Positions 34,231 to 43,112 of a stretch of DNA of 64,000 bases are shown in pieces. The DNA lies in NCBI RefSeq assembly GCF_014652315.1, contig NZ_BMYO01000006.1, positions 186,001 to 250,000 on the forward strand. The letters are read 5' to 3'. The first letter of the stretch is position 1, and each line of letters begins with the position of its first letter. A program made the translations under genes and the position numbers. The notes under the pieces are model-generated. The model did not search any database. It had not been told where the DNA came from and was given only the letters and a program-made list of their open reading frames with translations. Source of the DNA: Jeongeupia chitinilytica. GTDB taxonomy: Bacteria; Pseudomonadota; Gammaproteobacteria; Burkholderiales; Chitinibacteraceae.

Positions 34231-35151
34231 TCAGAAGTACTTTTTCAGGTCCATGCCCTTGTACAGCCCGGCGACCTCGCTGCCGTAGCCGTTGAATGGC
34301 AGCGTCTTGCGCCGCAGCAGCTCGCCGATGCGCCGTTCGTTCGCCTGGCTCCAGCGCGGATGGTCGACCTCCGGGTTCACGTTCGAATAAAAGCCGTACT
34401 CGTTCGGCGCCGCCTTGTTCCATGCGGTGGCCGGCTGGGTTTCGCGCAGCACGATCTTCACCAGCGACTTGGCACTCTTGAAGCCGTATTTCCACGGCAC
34501 CACCAGTCGGACCGGCGCGCCGTCCTGGTTCGGCAGCGGCTTGCCGTACAGGCCGACGCACAGCAGCGCCAGCGGGTGCATCGCTTCGTCGATGCGCAGT
34601 CCTTCGGTATACGGCCAGTCGAGTACCGGCCGGCGCACGCCGGGCATCTGCTTCGGGTCGGCAAACGACACGAACTCGACGTACTTGGCCTTCGACGTCG
34701 GCTTCACCTGCCTGAGCAGCTCGGACAGCGAATAGCCGACCCACGGAATCACCATCGACCAGCCCTCGACGCAGCGCAGCCGGTAGACGCGCTCCTCGAG
34801 CGGGGCCAGTTTCATCAGCGTGTCGATGTCGAAGGTTTTCGGTGCTTCGCACTCGCCTTCGACCCGCACGCTCCACGGCCGCGTCTTCAGGCTGCCGGCG
34901 TTCTGCGCCGGATCACCCTTGTCGGTACCGAATTCGTAGAAGTTGTTGTAGCTGGTGATCTGCTCCCAGCTGTTCTTGTCCTCGCCGGTGCTGAAGCGGC
35001 TGGGCCGGGTCGCCAGTGCCGCCGCTTCGGCGTCGGGCAGCATCGTCGCGGCGATCAGGCCGCCGGTGGCCATCAGGAAGCGGCGCCGGTCGAGGTAGAG
35101 CGATTCGGCGGTGATTTCCGACGGCGGAATGGGGAAGCTTGGACGCAACAT
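34231..35151 (-). CDS. msrP: protein-methionine-sulfoxide reductase catalytic subunit MsrP (YedY)
   Basis: A 306-residue molybdopterin oxidoreductase. A Tat signal (DRRRFLMATGG, residues 21-31) directs folded export. The molybdenum ligand is Cys127 in YRLRCVEGWSMVIPW. Typical blocks such as PNQDGAPVRLVVPWKYGFKS and a C-terminal NGYGSEVAGLYKGMDLKKYF are present. It repairs periplasmic methionine sulfoxides with electrons from MsrQ, whose gene is about 23 kb upstream at 10487-11107. The start chosen lies 20 residues before the twin arginines. Confidence 0.95.
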   Translation of the reverse strand: MLRPSFPIPPSEITAESLYLDRRRFLMATGGLIAATMLPDAEAAALATRPSRFSTGEDKNSWEQITSYNNFYEFGTDKGDPAQNAGSLKTRPWSVRVEGECEAPKTFDIDTLMKLAPLEERVYRLRCVEGWSMVIPWVGYSLSELLRQVKPTSKAKYVEFVSFADPKQMPGVRRPVLDWPYTEGLRIDEAMHPLALLCVGLYGKPLPNQDGAPVRLVVPWKYGFKSAKSLVKIVLRETQPATAWNKAAPNEYGFYSNVNPEVDHPRWSQANERRIGELLRRKTLPFNGYGSEVAGLYKGMDLKKYF

Positions 35152-35222
35152 GCCGGTCTCCGGTGAACGTATGTCGTCTTGGTCGCCGCTGCGATGCGGA
35201 TCTGACAGCTGTTGGAGCAGAT

Positions 35223-35390
35223 TCAGTGCAAAAAGTGCGCGGCCAATGCAATCGCCGCCCCGGCCAACAGCACCCGGGCGGCGATTTTCGCACTGCGGTG
35301 GGCTTCGGTGCGCCATGCCGGCGACAGCATCCGCCACAGCAGCAGCACGACAATTACGGCCAGCAGAATTCTGAACGGTTTACCAAGCAT
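35223..35390 (-). CDS. small membrane protein, 55 residues
   Basis: A 56-codon frame (stop included) beginning MLGKPFRILLAVIVVLLLWR. Helices lie at about 6-22 and 36-54, separated by a basic segment (SPAWRTEAHRSAKIAA). The N terminus resembles the short betaproteobacterial proteins annotated as 'protein MIGRI', but I cannot confirm that. No strong ribosome-binding site is visible. It lies 71 nt upstream of msrP on the same strand and may be co-transcribed. Function unknown. Confidence 0.6.
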   Translation of the reverse strand: MLGKPFRILLAVIVVLLLWRMLSPAWRTEAHRSAKIAARVLLAGAAIALAAHFLH

Positions 35391-35414
35391 GGGGGAGGCG
35401 AACGGCGGGAGATA

Positions 35415-35433
35415 CTTAAAGTGGCACTTTAAG
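35415..35433. promoter_or_regulatory. 19-bp palindrome CTTAAAGTG-G-CACTTTAAG
   Basis: Two perfect 9-bp arms around one central base, in an AT-rich stretch between divergent genes (small membrane protein/msrP and mraZ). The form suits a dimeric regulator. No regulator gene is adjacent. Confidence 0.55.
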
Positions 35434-35534
35434 TTATCGGCGATATCTGTTTCATTCTTTGCGGCTTTCGCAGAATAAAACCGGTCTGCATGAATTGAAG
35501 CTAAGTGATTGTATCAAAAAGGGAAAGCCTAAAT

Positions 35535-35555
35535 CCGCCCTTGTGGCGGGTTTTT
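35535..35555 (+). terminator. rho-independent terminator with no upstream gene
   Basis: CCGCC (35535-35539) and GGCGG (35545-35549) with a CTTGT loop are followed by GTTTTTG. The nearest upstream gene is on the other strand, so what it terminates is unclear. Confidence 0.5.
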
Positions 35556-35570
35556 GATTGCTGCTATAGT
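35541..35570 (+). promoter_or_regulatory. mra promoter (TTGTGG-N18-TATAGT)
   Basis: TATAGT (35565-35570) with a weak -35 (35541-35546) precedes mraZ. Its last base begins the first MraZ-type TGGG box, consistent with autorepression. Confidence 0.55.
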
Positions 35571-35604
35571 GGGTGAAAGTGGGAAAAAGTGGGTGAAAGT
35601 GGAT
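35570..35604 (+). promoter_or_regulatory. MraZ operator: TGGGN repeats every 10 bp
   Basis: TGGG occurs at 35570, 35580 and 35590, and a degenerate TGGA at 35600, each separated by one helical turn with GAAAG or AAAAG spacers. E. coli MraZ binds direct TGGGN repeats separated by 5 nt, so this is almost certainly the mra autoregulatory site. Confidence 0.88.
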
Positions 35605-35629
35605 TTTTCCTCACAACGAGACAAGGCTC

Positions 35630-36067
35630 ATGTTCAGCGGCGTGGCAACCCTCAACCTCGACAGCAAGGGGCGTCTGGCGATACCGGCCAGGCATCGCGA
35701 GCTGCTGCTCGCCCGCAGCGCGGGCAGGCTGGTGTTGACGGTCAGTCCCGACCGCTGTCTGTTGCTCTACCCGCAGACCGACTGGGAGCCCGTGCGCGAC
35801 CAGCTCAACCAATTGTCCGGTCCGCAAGCGCAAATCCGTCGCCTGGTCGTCGGTCATGCCGAGGAACTGGATATGGATAACGCCGGGCGCATCCTGATTG
35901 CGCCGCGGCTTCGGCAAATCGCCGGCCTGGCAAAGGAAATCGCCTTTGTCGGTATCGGCAACAAATTCGAAATCTGGGATGACGGCCAATGGTCGGCGAA
36001 GAATCAGGCGGTATTCGACCTGTCGCCGTCCGAGCTGGAAACCCAGATGCAAGGCATTGTGCTGTGA
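35630..36067 (+). CDS. mraZ: transcriptional regulator MraZ
   Basis: A 145-residue AbrB-like DNA-binding protein with two MraZ/SpoVT-type repeats: NLDSKGRLAIPARHRE (first half) and MDNAGRILIAPRLRQIAG (second half), each with the DxxGR signature. It represses the division and wall cluster through TGGGN repeats, which lie directly upstream. The stop codon overlaps the rsmH GTG start by 4 nt. Confidence 0.96.
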   Translation: MFSGVATLNLDSKGRLAIPARHRELLLARSAGRLVLTVSPDRCLLLYPQTDWEPVRDQLNQLSGPQAQIRRLVVGHAEELDMDNAGRILIAPRLRQIAGLAKEIAFVGIGNKFEIWDDGQWSAKNQAVFDLSPSELETQMQGIVL

Positions 36068-36987
36068 GCTTCATACATCGAACCGTCCTGCTTCACGAAG
36101 CGGTCGACGCGCTGAATATCCGCGCGGACGGTATTTACGTCGACGGCACCTTCGGCCGCGGCGGTCATTCACGCCTGATCCTGTCGAAGCTTGGCCCGAA
36201 CGGCCGGCTGATCGCCTTCGACAAGGATCCGTACGCGATCGCCGAAGCGCAGACGATTGCCGATCCGCGCTTCACCATCGTGCACGACGGTTTCGCCTCG
36301 CTCGCCGCGTCGCTCGACGCGCTGAACGTCACGGCAATCGACGGCGTGCTGCTCGATCTGGGCGTCAGCTCGCCCCAGCTCGACGACGGCAGTCGCGGCT
36401 TCAGTTTCCGCTTCGACGCCCCCCTGGACATGCGCATGGACACGACGCGGGGCATCACCGCCGCCGACTGGCTCAACAGCGCCGACGAAAAAGACATTGC
36501 GGAGGTCATCAGAGATTATGGCGAAGAGCGGTTTGCTAAACAGGTTGCAGCAGCGATTGTTGCAGGTCGCAGCGAGCGGCCATTGTCCACAACCGGCGAA
36601 CTTGCCGCGCTCGTGGCGCGCGCCGTCCGTACCCGTGAGCCGGGCCAGGACCCGGCGACGCGTACCTTCCAGGCTGTTCGGATTTTCGTCAATCGCGAGC
36701 TTGAAGAACTCGCGCTGATCCTGCCGCAGGCGCTGGCACGGCTCGGCACCGGCGGGCGGCTGTCGGTGATCGCGTTCCATTCGCTCGAAGACCGCATCGT
36801 CAAGCGCTTCATGCAGGACCAGAGCAAGCACGACCTGCCCGATCGCCTGCCGATCCGTGCGGCCGACATTCCGCCGCCGCCGCTGCGCGTCATCGGCAAG
36901 CCCGTGCGGGCGCAGGCCGACGAGGTGGCTGCCAACCCGCGTGCGCGGAGCGCCATCCTGCGGATCGCGGAAAAGGCGGCGACATGA
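36064..36987 (+). CDS. rsmH: 16S rRNA (cytosine1402-N4)-methyltransferase
   Basis: A 307-residue SAM methyltransferase. HRTVLLHEAVDAL opens the protein, GTFGRGGHSRLIL is the SAM loop, LLDLGVSSPQLDD follows, and SYHS-type residues occur in VIAFHSLEDRIVKRF. GTG 36064 is used as start because it overlaps the mraZ stop and fits the family N terminus; the in-frame ATG 75 nt earlier lies deep inside mraZ. It modifies the ribosomal P site. Confidence 0.96.
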   Translation: MSFIHRTVLLHEAVDALNIRADGIYVDGTFGRGGHSRLILSKLGPNGRLIAFDKDPYAIAEAQTIADPRFTIVHDGFASLAASLDALNVTAIDGVLLDLGVSSPQLDDGSRGFSFRFDAPLDMRMDTTRGITAADWLNSADEKDIAEVIRDYGEERFAKQVAAAIVAGRSERPLSTTGELAALVARAVRTREPGQDPATRTFQAVRIFVNRELEELALILPQALARLGTGGRLSVIAFHSLEDRIVKRFMQDQSKHDLPDRLPIRAADIPPPPLRVIGKPVRAQADEVAANPRARSAILRIAEKAAT

Positions 36988-37286
36988 CCCGCCTCAACCT
37001 GTTCCTGCTCGCCGTGCTGATTGCCTGCGCGCTGTCGGTGGTGACCAGCCAGTTCAACGCGCGCAAGCTGTACGGCGAACTGCAGAAGGAAGACCAGACC
37101 ACCAAGAAGCTCGACGTCGAGTGGGGGCAGCTCCAACTCGAACAGAGCACCTGGGCGATGCATTCGCGCATCGAGTCCGAGGCCACCGCCAAGCTCGGCA
37201 TGCAGCTGCCGGCGGCCAACCGCACCCAGGTCATCCTGCCGCACGGGCAGGTCGTCGCACGGCCGAAACTCTCGCCGGCGGACTGA
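36984..37286 (+). CDS. ftsL: cell division protein FtsL
   Basis: A 100-residue bitopic protein with one helix (residues 4-21, LNLFLLAVLIACALSVV) and a periplasmic coiled coil (KLYGELQKEDQTTKKLDVEW). It forms the FtsQBL complex that activates FtsWI. It starts by ATGA overlap with rsmH and ends 3 nt before ftsI. Confidence 0.93.
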   Translation: MTRLNLFLLAVLIACALSVVTSQFNARKLYGELQKEDQTTKKLDVEWGQLQLEQSTWAMHSRIESEATAKLGMQLPAANRTQVILPHGQVVARPKLSPAD

Positions 37287-37289
37287 GTC

Positions 37290-39170
37290 ATGAACCGGAT
37301 GATTCCGCCGACTCAGGCGCGCAAGCGCTACAGCCAGCAGCTCAAGCTCGAGCGCTGGCGGGTCTGGTTCGTCATTGCCGGGCTGCTGGGGCTGTTTGCG
37401 ATCCTGCTCGGCCGCGGCCTGTGGCTGCAGGTGTTCAACGAAGAGTTCCTGCAGGGCCAGGGCGAGGCGCGCTATGCCCGGACGCTCCGGCTCGAAGCCA
37501 ATCGCGGCATGATCACCGACCGCAACGGTGAGCCGCTGGCGATCTCGACGCCGGTGCAGTCGATCTGGGCCAGCCCGCGCAGCATCGCCCTGCTGCCCGC
37601 CGGCCAGACCCGTCCGGACGACTGGGAACCGGAGTCCGACAAGGATCCGGTGCCGCTGTCGCAGGATGAAGTCGCCAAGCTGGCGCGTGCCCTCGGCATG
37701 CCGGCCGCCGATGTGGTGAAGAAGCTCGGCGATCCGCGCCGCACCAACAAGGGCGAGGTCATCAAGGACAAGGAAGGCAAGCCCAGCCGTCCCGATTTCG
37801 TCTGGCTGCGCCGGCAGATGAACCCGCAGGATGCCAAGAACGTGCTGGCGCTGAACATTCCCGGCGTCTACGCACAGGCCGAGTACCGTCGCTACTATCC
37901 GGCCGGCGAGATCATGGCGCAGATCATCGGCTACACGAACATCGACGGCCATGGTCAGGAAGGGCTCGAACTCGCGCGCGACAAGCTGCTGTCCGGCCAG
38001 ACCGGCAGCCGCACGGTGATCCGCGACCGGCGCGGCTACATCGTCGAGGACATCTCGACCATCGTGCCCCCGAAAGACGGCGAGACGCTGGCGCTGTCGA
38101 TCGACCGGCGCATCCAGTACCTCGCCTATCGCGAGCTCAACAAGGCGGTCAGCGATTTCGATGCTGCCGGCGGCAGCATCGTCGTGCTCGACGCGCGCAC
38201 CGGCGAAATCCTCGCGCTGGCGAACTCGCCGTCGTACAACCCGAACAGCCGCGCGCCGATCGATCCGTCGAAGAAGCGCAACCGCGCGATTACCGACCTG
38301 TACGAACCGGGTTCGACGCTCAAGCCGCTGACCATCGCCGCGGCGATGCAGGCCGGCACGATCAACGCCAAGACGACGTTCAACACCTCGCCCGGTGCAC
38401 TGTCGATGGGCGGCTTCACGATCAAGGACACCCACAACTACGGCGTGCTGACCCCCGAGGGCATCCTCGTGCATTCGAGCAACATCGGCGCGCTCAAGGT
38501 CGCGTTGACGATGCCGCGCGAAACGCAGTGGAACATGCTCAACGCGGTCGGCATCGGCCAGCGGCCAGGGCTGGGCTTTCCGGGCGAATCATCGGGCAAG
38601 CTGCGGCCGTTCAAGACCTGGTATCCGATCGAGCAGGGCACCATGGGCTACGGCTACGGCCTGTCGGTCAGCCTGATGCAGATGGCCAAGGCCTACCAGA
38701 TCTTCGCCACCGACGGCATCGAGCATCCGGTGAGCCTGATCAAGCAGCCGGCACCGATGCCGGGTAAGCAGGTGATTTCGCCCGAGCTGGCGCAGACGAT
38801 CCGCGGCTATCTCGAAAAGGTAACCCAGCCCGGCGGTACCGCGACGCGTGCGCAGGTGGTCGGCTACCGCGTGGCCGGCAAGACCGGTACCGCCCGCAAG
38901 CAGAGCGGCGGCAACTACGCCGACAAGAAATACGTCGGCTCCTTTGTCGGTCTGGCGCCGGTGTCGAATCCGCGGCTGATCGTCGCGGTAATGATCGACG
39001 AACCGGACATCAAGAAGAGCATTTACGGTGGCGCCGTCGCCGCGCCGGTGTTTTCGAGTGTCGTCGCCGGCACGCTGCGCCTGCTCGGCATCCCGCCGGA
39101 CGCGCCGACCAACAACATTCTGCTGCCGAGTCCCCAGGACACCAAGGAGGACGAAGCATGGGTCCCATAA
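37290..39170 (+). CDS. ftsI: peptidoglycan transpeptidase FtsI (PBP3)
   Basis: A 626-residue class B penicillin-binding protein. One helix (about 26-48) anchors it. The non-catalytic domain contains RGMITDRNGEPLAIS. The transpeptidase motifs are SxxK in EPGSTLKPLTI, SxN in HSSNIGALK and KTG in VAGKTGTARK. A short charged insertion (KDKEGKPSRPD) occurs near residue 165. It cross-links septal peptidoglycan with FtsW. Its 3' end overlaps murE by 13 nt. Confidence 0.96.
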   Translation: MNRMIPPTQARKRYSQQLKLERWRVWFVIAGLLGLFAILLGRGLWLQVFNEEFLQGQGEARYARTLRLEANRGMITDRNGEPLAISTPVQSIWASPRSIALLPAGQTRPDDWEPESDKDPVPLSQDEVAKLARALGMPAADVVKKLGDPRRTNKGEVIKDKEGKPSRPDFVWLRRQMNPQDAKNVLALNIPGVYAQAEYRRYYPAGEIMAQIIGYTNIDGHGQEGLELARDKLLSGQTGSRTVIRDRRGYIVEDISTIVPPKDGETLALSIDRRIQYLAYRELNKAVSDFDAAGGSIVVLDARTGEILALANSPSYNPNSRAPIDPSKKRNRAITDLYEPGSTLKPLTIAAAMQAGTINAKTTFNTSPGALSMGGFTIKDTHNYGVLTPEGILVHSSNIGALKVALTMPRETQWNMLNAVGIGQRPGLGFPGESSGKLRPFKTWYPIEQGTMGYGYGLSVSLMQMAKAYQIFATDGIEHPVSLIKQPAPMPGKQVISPELAQTIRGYLEKVTQPGGTATRAQVVGYRVAGKTGTARKQSGGNYADKKYVGSFVGLAPVSNPRLIVAVMIDEPDIKKSIYGGAVAAPVFSSVVAGTLRLLGIPPDAPTNNILLPSPQDTKEDEAWVP

Positions 39171-40654
39171 GCTGGGCACTGCCCGCGCTCGACTTCGCCG
39201 CGATCGACGCCCTTGCCGCGGGCCGCGAGGTCGTGGCCGACAGCCGCAAGGTCCGGCCCGGTGACGTGTTCCTCGCCTTCCAGGGCGAGTACGCCGACGG
39301 CCGCCGGTACATCGATGCGGCAATTGCCGCCGGTGCCGGTGCGGTGCTGTGGGAGTCCGATGATACGGATGGCGACGGTTTCGTCTGGCAGCCGCAGTGG
39401 ACGGTGCCGAACCTTGGCGTGCCGCAGCTGCGTGCACAGGCCGGCATCGTCGCGAGCCATCTGCTCGGCCATCCGAGTGCGGCGCAGACCGTCGTCGGCA
39501 TCACCGGCACCAACGGCAAGACGTCGATCGCCAACTGGCTCGGTCAGGCCTTCACCCGGCTCGGCTTCCCGACCGGCGTGCTCGGCACGCTCGGCAATGG
39601 CGTGTACCCGGCACTGGAGAGCTCGACGCACACGACGCTCGATCCGGTCGCGCTGCAGCACTGGCTGGCGCGGTTCCGCGACGCCGGTGCCGCGCATGTG
39701 GCGATGGAAGTCAGCTCGCACGGGCTCGCGCAGGCGCGTGCGCACGGCGTCGCGTTCGACATCGCCGTATTCACCAATCTGACACGCGATCATCTCGACT
39801 ACCACGGCACGCTCGAAGCCTACGGCGCCGAGAAGGCCAAACTCTTCGTCTGGCAGGGACTGAAGGCGGCGGTGATCAACGCCGACGATGCCTTCGGACG
39901 CACGCTGCTGGCCACAACGACCGCGCCGCGCGTGCTGAGCTACGGCATCGACGCCGGCGACATCCGCGCCACCCGGATCGAGGCGACGCTGGACGGCCTC
40001 GTGCTCGACGTCGTGACGCCGGCCGGCGGGGCGACGATCCGATCGTCGCTGGTCGGCCGTTTCAACGCCTACAACCTGCTCGCCTGCCTGGGCGTGCTGC
40101 TGGCCGCCGACGTGGCACTGGTCCAGGCCGTGGCCGCGCTCGAGGCGATCGAGTCGGCGCCGGGGCGGATGCAGCGCCTTGGCGGTGTGCGGCAGCCGCT
40201 GGTCGTCGTCGATTACGCCCACACGCCCGACGCGCTGGACAAGGCGCTGACGACCTTGCGCGAGGCGATGCCGGCGAGAAGCCGGCTCTACTGCGTGTTC
40301 GGCTGCGGCGGCGACCGTGACCGCGGCAAGCGGCCGCTGATGGGCGAGATCGCCTGCCGGCTCGCCGATGCCACCGTGATCACCAGCGACAATCCGCGCA
40401 GCGAGCCGCCGCAACAGATCATCGACGACATCGTCGCCGGCGTGGCCGGTGTCGACGGCAGCGGTCTGGCCAACTATTCGATCGAATCGGACCGCACCCG
40501 CGCGATCACCGCAACGATCGACCTCGCCGGCGCGGGCGATGTCGTCCTGATCGCCGGCAAGGGCCACGAGACCTATCAGGAAATCCGGGGCGTGCGCCAT
40601 CACTTCGACGACGTTGAAGTGGCCCGCGCCGCCCTGACGAGGAAAGCATCATGA
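39158..40654 (+). CDS. murE: UDP-MurNAc-tripeptide synthetase MurE
   Basis: A 498-residue Mur ligase. The ATP loop is GITGTNGKTSIANWL, the central block is AAHVAMEVSSHGL and the C-terminal motif is SDNPRSE, which selects meso-diaminopimelate over lysine. It adds the third amino acid to the stem peptide. Diaminopimelate specificity fits the OmpA-type peptidoglycan-binding domain seen in AmtB. Confidence 0.96.
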   Translation: MGPISWALPALDFAAIDALAAGREVVADSRKVRPGDVFLAFQGEYADGRRYIDAAIAAGAGAVLWESDDTDGDGFVWQPQWTVPNLGVPQLRAQAGIVASHLLGHPSAAQTVVGITGTNGKTSIANWLGQAFTRLGFPTGVLGTLGNGVYPALESSTHTTLDPVALQHWLARFRDAGAAHVAMEVSSHGLAQARAHGVAFDIAVFTNLTRDHLDYHGTLEAYGAEKAKLFVWQGLKAAVINADDAFGRTLLATTTAPRVLSYGIDAGDIRATRIEATLDGLVLDVVTPAGGATIRSSLVGRFNAYNLLACLGVLLAADVALVQAVAALEAIESAPGRMQRLGGVRQPLVVVDYAHTPDALDKALTTLREAMPARSRLYCVFGCGGDRDRGKRPLMGEIACRLADATVITSDNPRSEPPQQIIDDIVAGVAGVDGSGLANYSIESDRTRAITATIDLAGAGDVVLIAGKGHETYQEIRGVRHHFDDVEVARAALTRKAS

Positions 40655-42015
40655 TGTTGACGTTGCACGCGGCAGCACAGGCCGTCGGTGGCGCCGTTCA
40701 GGGCGACGCGACGGCCTCGTTCGCCCGTGTCACCACCGACAGCCGCGACATCCGCGAAGGCGACCTGTTCGTCGCGCTGCGTGGCGACCGCTTCGACGGG
40801 CACGATTTCGCCGATGCCGCGCTGGCACAGGGCGCCGCGGCCGTACTGGTCGAGACCGGCGGCACGGGCAACCGCATCGTCGTCGCCGACACGCTCGCGG
40901 CACTCGGCGCGCTGGCCAGTCACTGGCGCGACGTGATCGCGCCACGGCTGATCGCGATCACCGGCAGCAACGGCAAGACCAGCGTCAAGGAAATGACTGC
41001 GGCCATTCTCGCGGCCCACGCCGGTGCCGACGCGGTGCTGGCGACCCGCGGCAACCTCAACAACCACATCGGCGTGCCGCTGACGCTGCTGGGCCTGCGC
41101 GCGCAGCACCGTTATGCGGTGGTCGAAATGGGCATGAACCACTTTGGCGAGATCGACTACCTGACGCGCATGGCGCGTCCGGACGTCGCGCTGGTCAACA
41201 ACGCCGGCGCGGCGCATCTCGAAGCACTGGGCTCGGTCGAGGGCGTGGCGCGCGCCAAGGGCGAAATCTTCGCCGGACTGGCCGATGGCGGGACCGCGGT
41301 ACTGAATGCCGACGACGTCTACGCGCCGCTGTGGCGTTCGCTCGCCGCCGGCAAGCCGCAGACGGGCTTCGGCCTTGGTGCCGAGGCGGACGTCCGTGCG
41401 ACCGACATCATCGCCGGTGCGCTCGACAGCCGCTTTGTGATGGCAACGCCGGCGGGCAACGCCGTGGTGCAGCTCGGCGTGCCGGGCGTGCACAACGTCC
41501 GCAATGCGCTGGCCGCCACTGCGGCCGCACTGGCACTGGCCGTCCCGCTTGTCATTTGTACCGCTGGCCTTGCCGCGTACCACGGTGTAAAAGGCCGCCT
41601 CGAACGCAAGACCGCCGCCCGTGGCGCATTGCTGATCGACGACAGCTACAACGCCAATCCGGACTCGATGAAGGCGGCGATCGACGTGCTGGTCCGCATC
41701 GGCGCCGACCAGCAACGGCGGACCCTGCTGGTGCTCGGCGACATCGGCGAAGTCGGTGACGACGCGCCGGCACGCCATGCCGAAGTCGGTGCCTACGCGA
41801 AGACGGCTGGCGTGCAGCACCTGTTCACGCTCGGCGAACACATGCGCGAGGCCGCTGCGGCGTTCGGCAGCCGGCATTTCGACACGCTGGACGCGCTGCT
41901 CGCGGCGCTGACGCCCGAAACGGGGTCCGACGCGGCGGTGCTGGTCAAGGGATCGCGCTTCATGCGCATGGAGCGTGTCGTCGACGCGCTCGTCAACGAA
42001 CAAGGAAACGACTAG
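40651..42015 (+). CDS. murF: UDP-MurNAc-pentapeptide synthetase MurF
   Basis: A 454-residue Mur ligase with ATP loop AITGSNGKTSVKEM, NLNNHIGVPLTLL and VVEMGMNHFGEIDYL, and DDSYNANPDSMKAAID in the C-terminal half. It attaches D-Ala-D-Ala. It starts by 4-nt overlap with murE (ATGATG, with AGGA upstream) and ends 2 nt before mraY. Confidence 0.96.
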   Translation: MMLTLHAAAQAVGGAVQGDATASFARVTTDSRDIREGDLFVALRGDRFDGHDFADAALAQGAAAVLVETGGTGNRIVVADTLAALGALASHWRDVIAPRLIAITGSNGKTSVKEMTAAILAAHAGADAVLATRGNLNNHIGVPLTLLGLRAQHRYAVVEMGMNHFGEIDYLTRMARPDVALVNNAGAAHLEALGSVEGVARAKGEIFAGLADGGTAVLNADDVYAPLWRSLAAGKPQTGFGLGAEADVRATDIIAGALDSRFVMATPAGNAVVQLGVPGVHNVRNALAATAAALALAVPLVICTAGLAAYHGVKGRLERKTAARGALLIDDSYNANPDSMKAAIDVLVRIGADQQRRTLLVLGDIGEVGDDAPARHAEVGAYAKTAGVQHLFTLGEHMREAAAAFGSRHFDTLDALLAALTPETGSDAAVLVKGSRFMRMERVVDALVNEQGND

Positions 42016-42017
42016 CC

Positions 42018-43103
42018 ATGCTGCTCTGGCTGACGCAATGGCTCGGTGAATCGATCCGCGCCTTCAATGTCTTCAACTACATCACGCTGCGCGCGGTGCT
42101 GGCGACGATGACCGCGCTGACGATCTCGTGGATGCTCGGTCCTTGGGTGATCCGCAAGCTGACCGAAATGAAGGTCGGCCAGGCGGTCCGCAGCGACGGC
42201 CCGCAGACGCATCTGGTCAAGGCCGGCACGCCGACGATGGGCGGCACGCTGATCCTGCTGTCGATCGGCCTGACGACGCTGCTGTGGGGCGAGCTGAGCA
42301 ACAAGTACGTCTGGCTGGTGTTGATCGTGACGCTGGCGACCGGCATCATCGGCTTCGTCGACGACTACAAGAAGGTGGCGCTGAAGAACCCGAAGGGCCT
42401 GAGTGCCAAGGCCAAGATGTTCTGGCAGTCGGCCATCGCCATCGGTGCCGGGCTGTTCCTCGTCAACGCCGGCCAGCTGCCGTCGCACACCGGCTTCATC
42501 ATCCCGTTCTACAAGGAAATCCTCTATCCGTTCGGGGCGATCGGCTTCTGCGTACTGACCTATTTCGTCATCGTCGGCACCAGCAACGCGGTCAACCTGA
42601 CCGACGGCCTCGACGGTCTGGCGATCATGCCGACGGTGCTCGTCTCGGGTGCGTTCTGCATCTTCGCCTACGTTGCCGGCAACGTGAAGTTCGCGACCTA
42701 TCTCGGCATTCCGCACGTGCCGGGCGCCGGCGAGCTGGTGGTGTTCTGCGCGGCGATGGCCGGTGCCGGGCTCGGCTTCCTGTGGTTCAACGCCTATCCG
42801 GCCGAGGTCTTCATGGGCGACGTCGGTGCGCTGGCGCTCGGCGCCGGCCTCGGCACCGTGGCGGTGATCGTGCGCCAGGAAATCGTGCTCCTGATCATGG
42901 GCGGCGTGTTCGTCGTCGAGGCGCTGTCGGTAATGATCCAGGTCGCCAGTTTCAAGATGACCGGCAAGCGGGTGTTCCGGATGGCACCGCTGCACCACCA
43001 CTACGAACTCAAGGGCTGGAAGGAGACGCAGGTTGTCGTCCGCTTCTGGATCATCACCATGCTGCTGGTCCTCGTCGGCCTGGCCACGCTGAAGTTGCGC
43101 TGA
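42018..43103 (+). CDS. mraY: phospho-MurNAc-pentapeptide-transferase MraY
   Basis: A 361-residue polytopic enzyme with about ten helices. Signature blocks are KAGTPTMGG near residue 70, IGFVDDYKK with the Mg2+-binding aspartates, NAVNLTDGLDGLAI and FMGDVGALALG, and RMAPLHHHYELKG near the C terminus. It forms lipid I at the inner membrane. Confidence 0.97.
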   Translation: MLLWLTQWLGESIRAFNVFNYITLRAVLATMTALTISWMLGPWVIRKLTEMKVGQAVRSDGPQTHLVKAGTPTMGGTLILLSIGLTTLLWGELSNKYVWLVLIVTLATGIIGFVDDYKKVALKNPKGLSAKAKMFWQSAIAIGAGLFLVNAGQLPSHTGFIIPFYKEILYPFGAIGFCVLTYFVIVGTSNAVNLTDGLDGLAIMPTVLVSGAFCIFAYVAGNVKFATYLGIPHVPGAGELVVFCAAMAGAGLGFLWFNAYPAEVFMGDVGALALGAGLGTVAVIVRQEIVLLIMGGVFVVEALSVMIQVASFKMTGKRVFRMAPLHHHYELKGWKETQVVVRFWIITMLLVLVGLATLKLR

Positions 43104-43112
43104 GGAGCCGAC

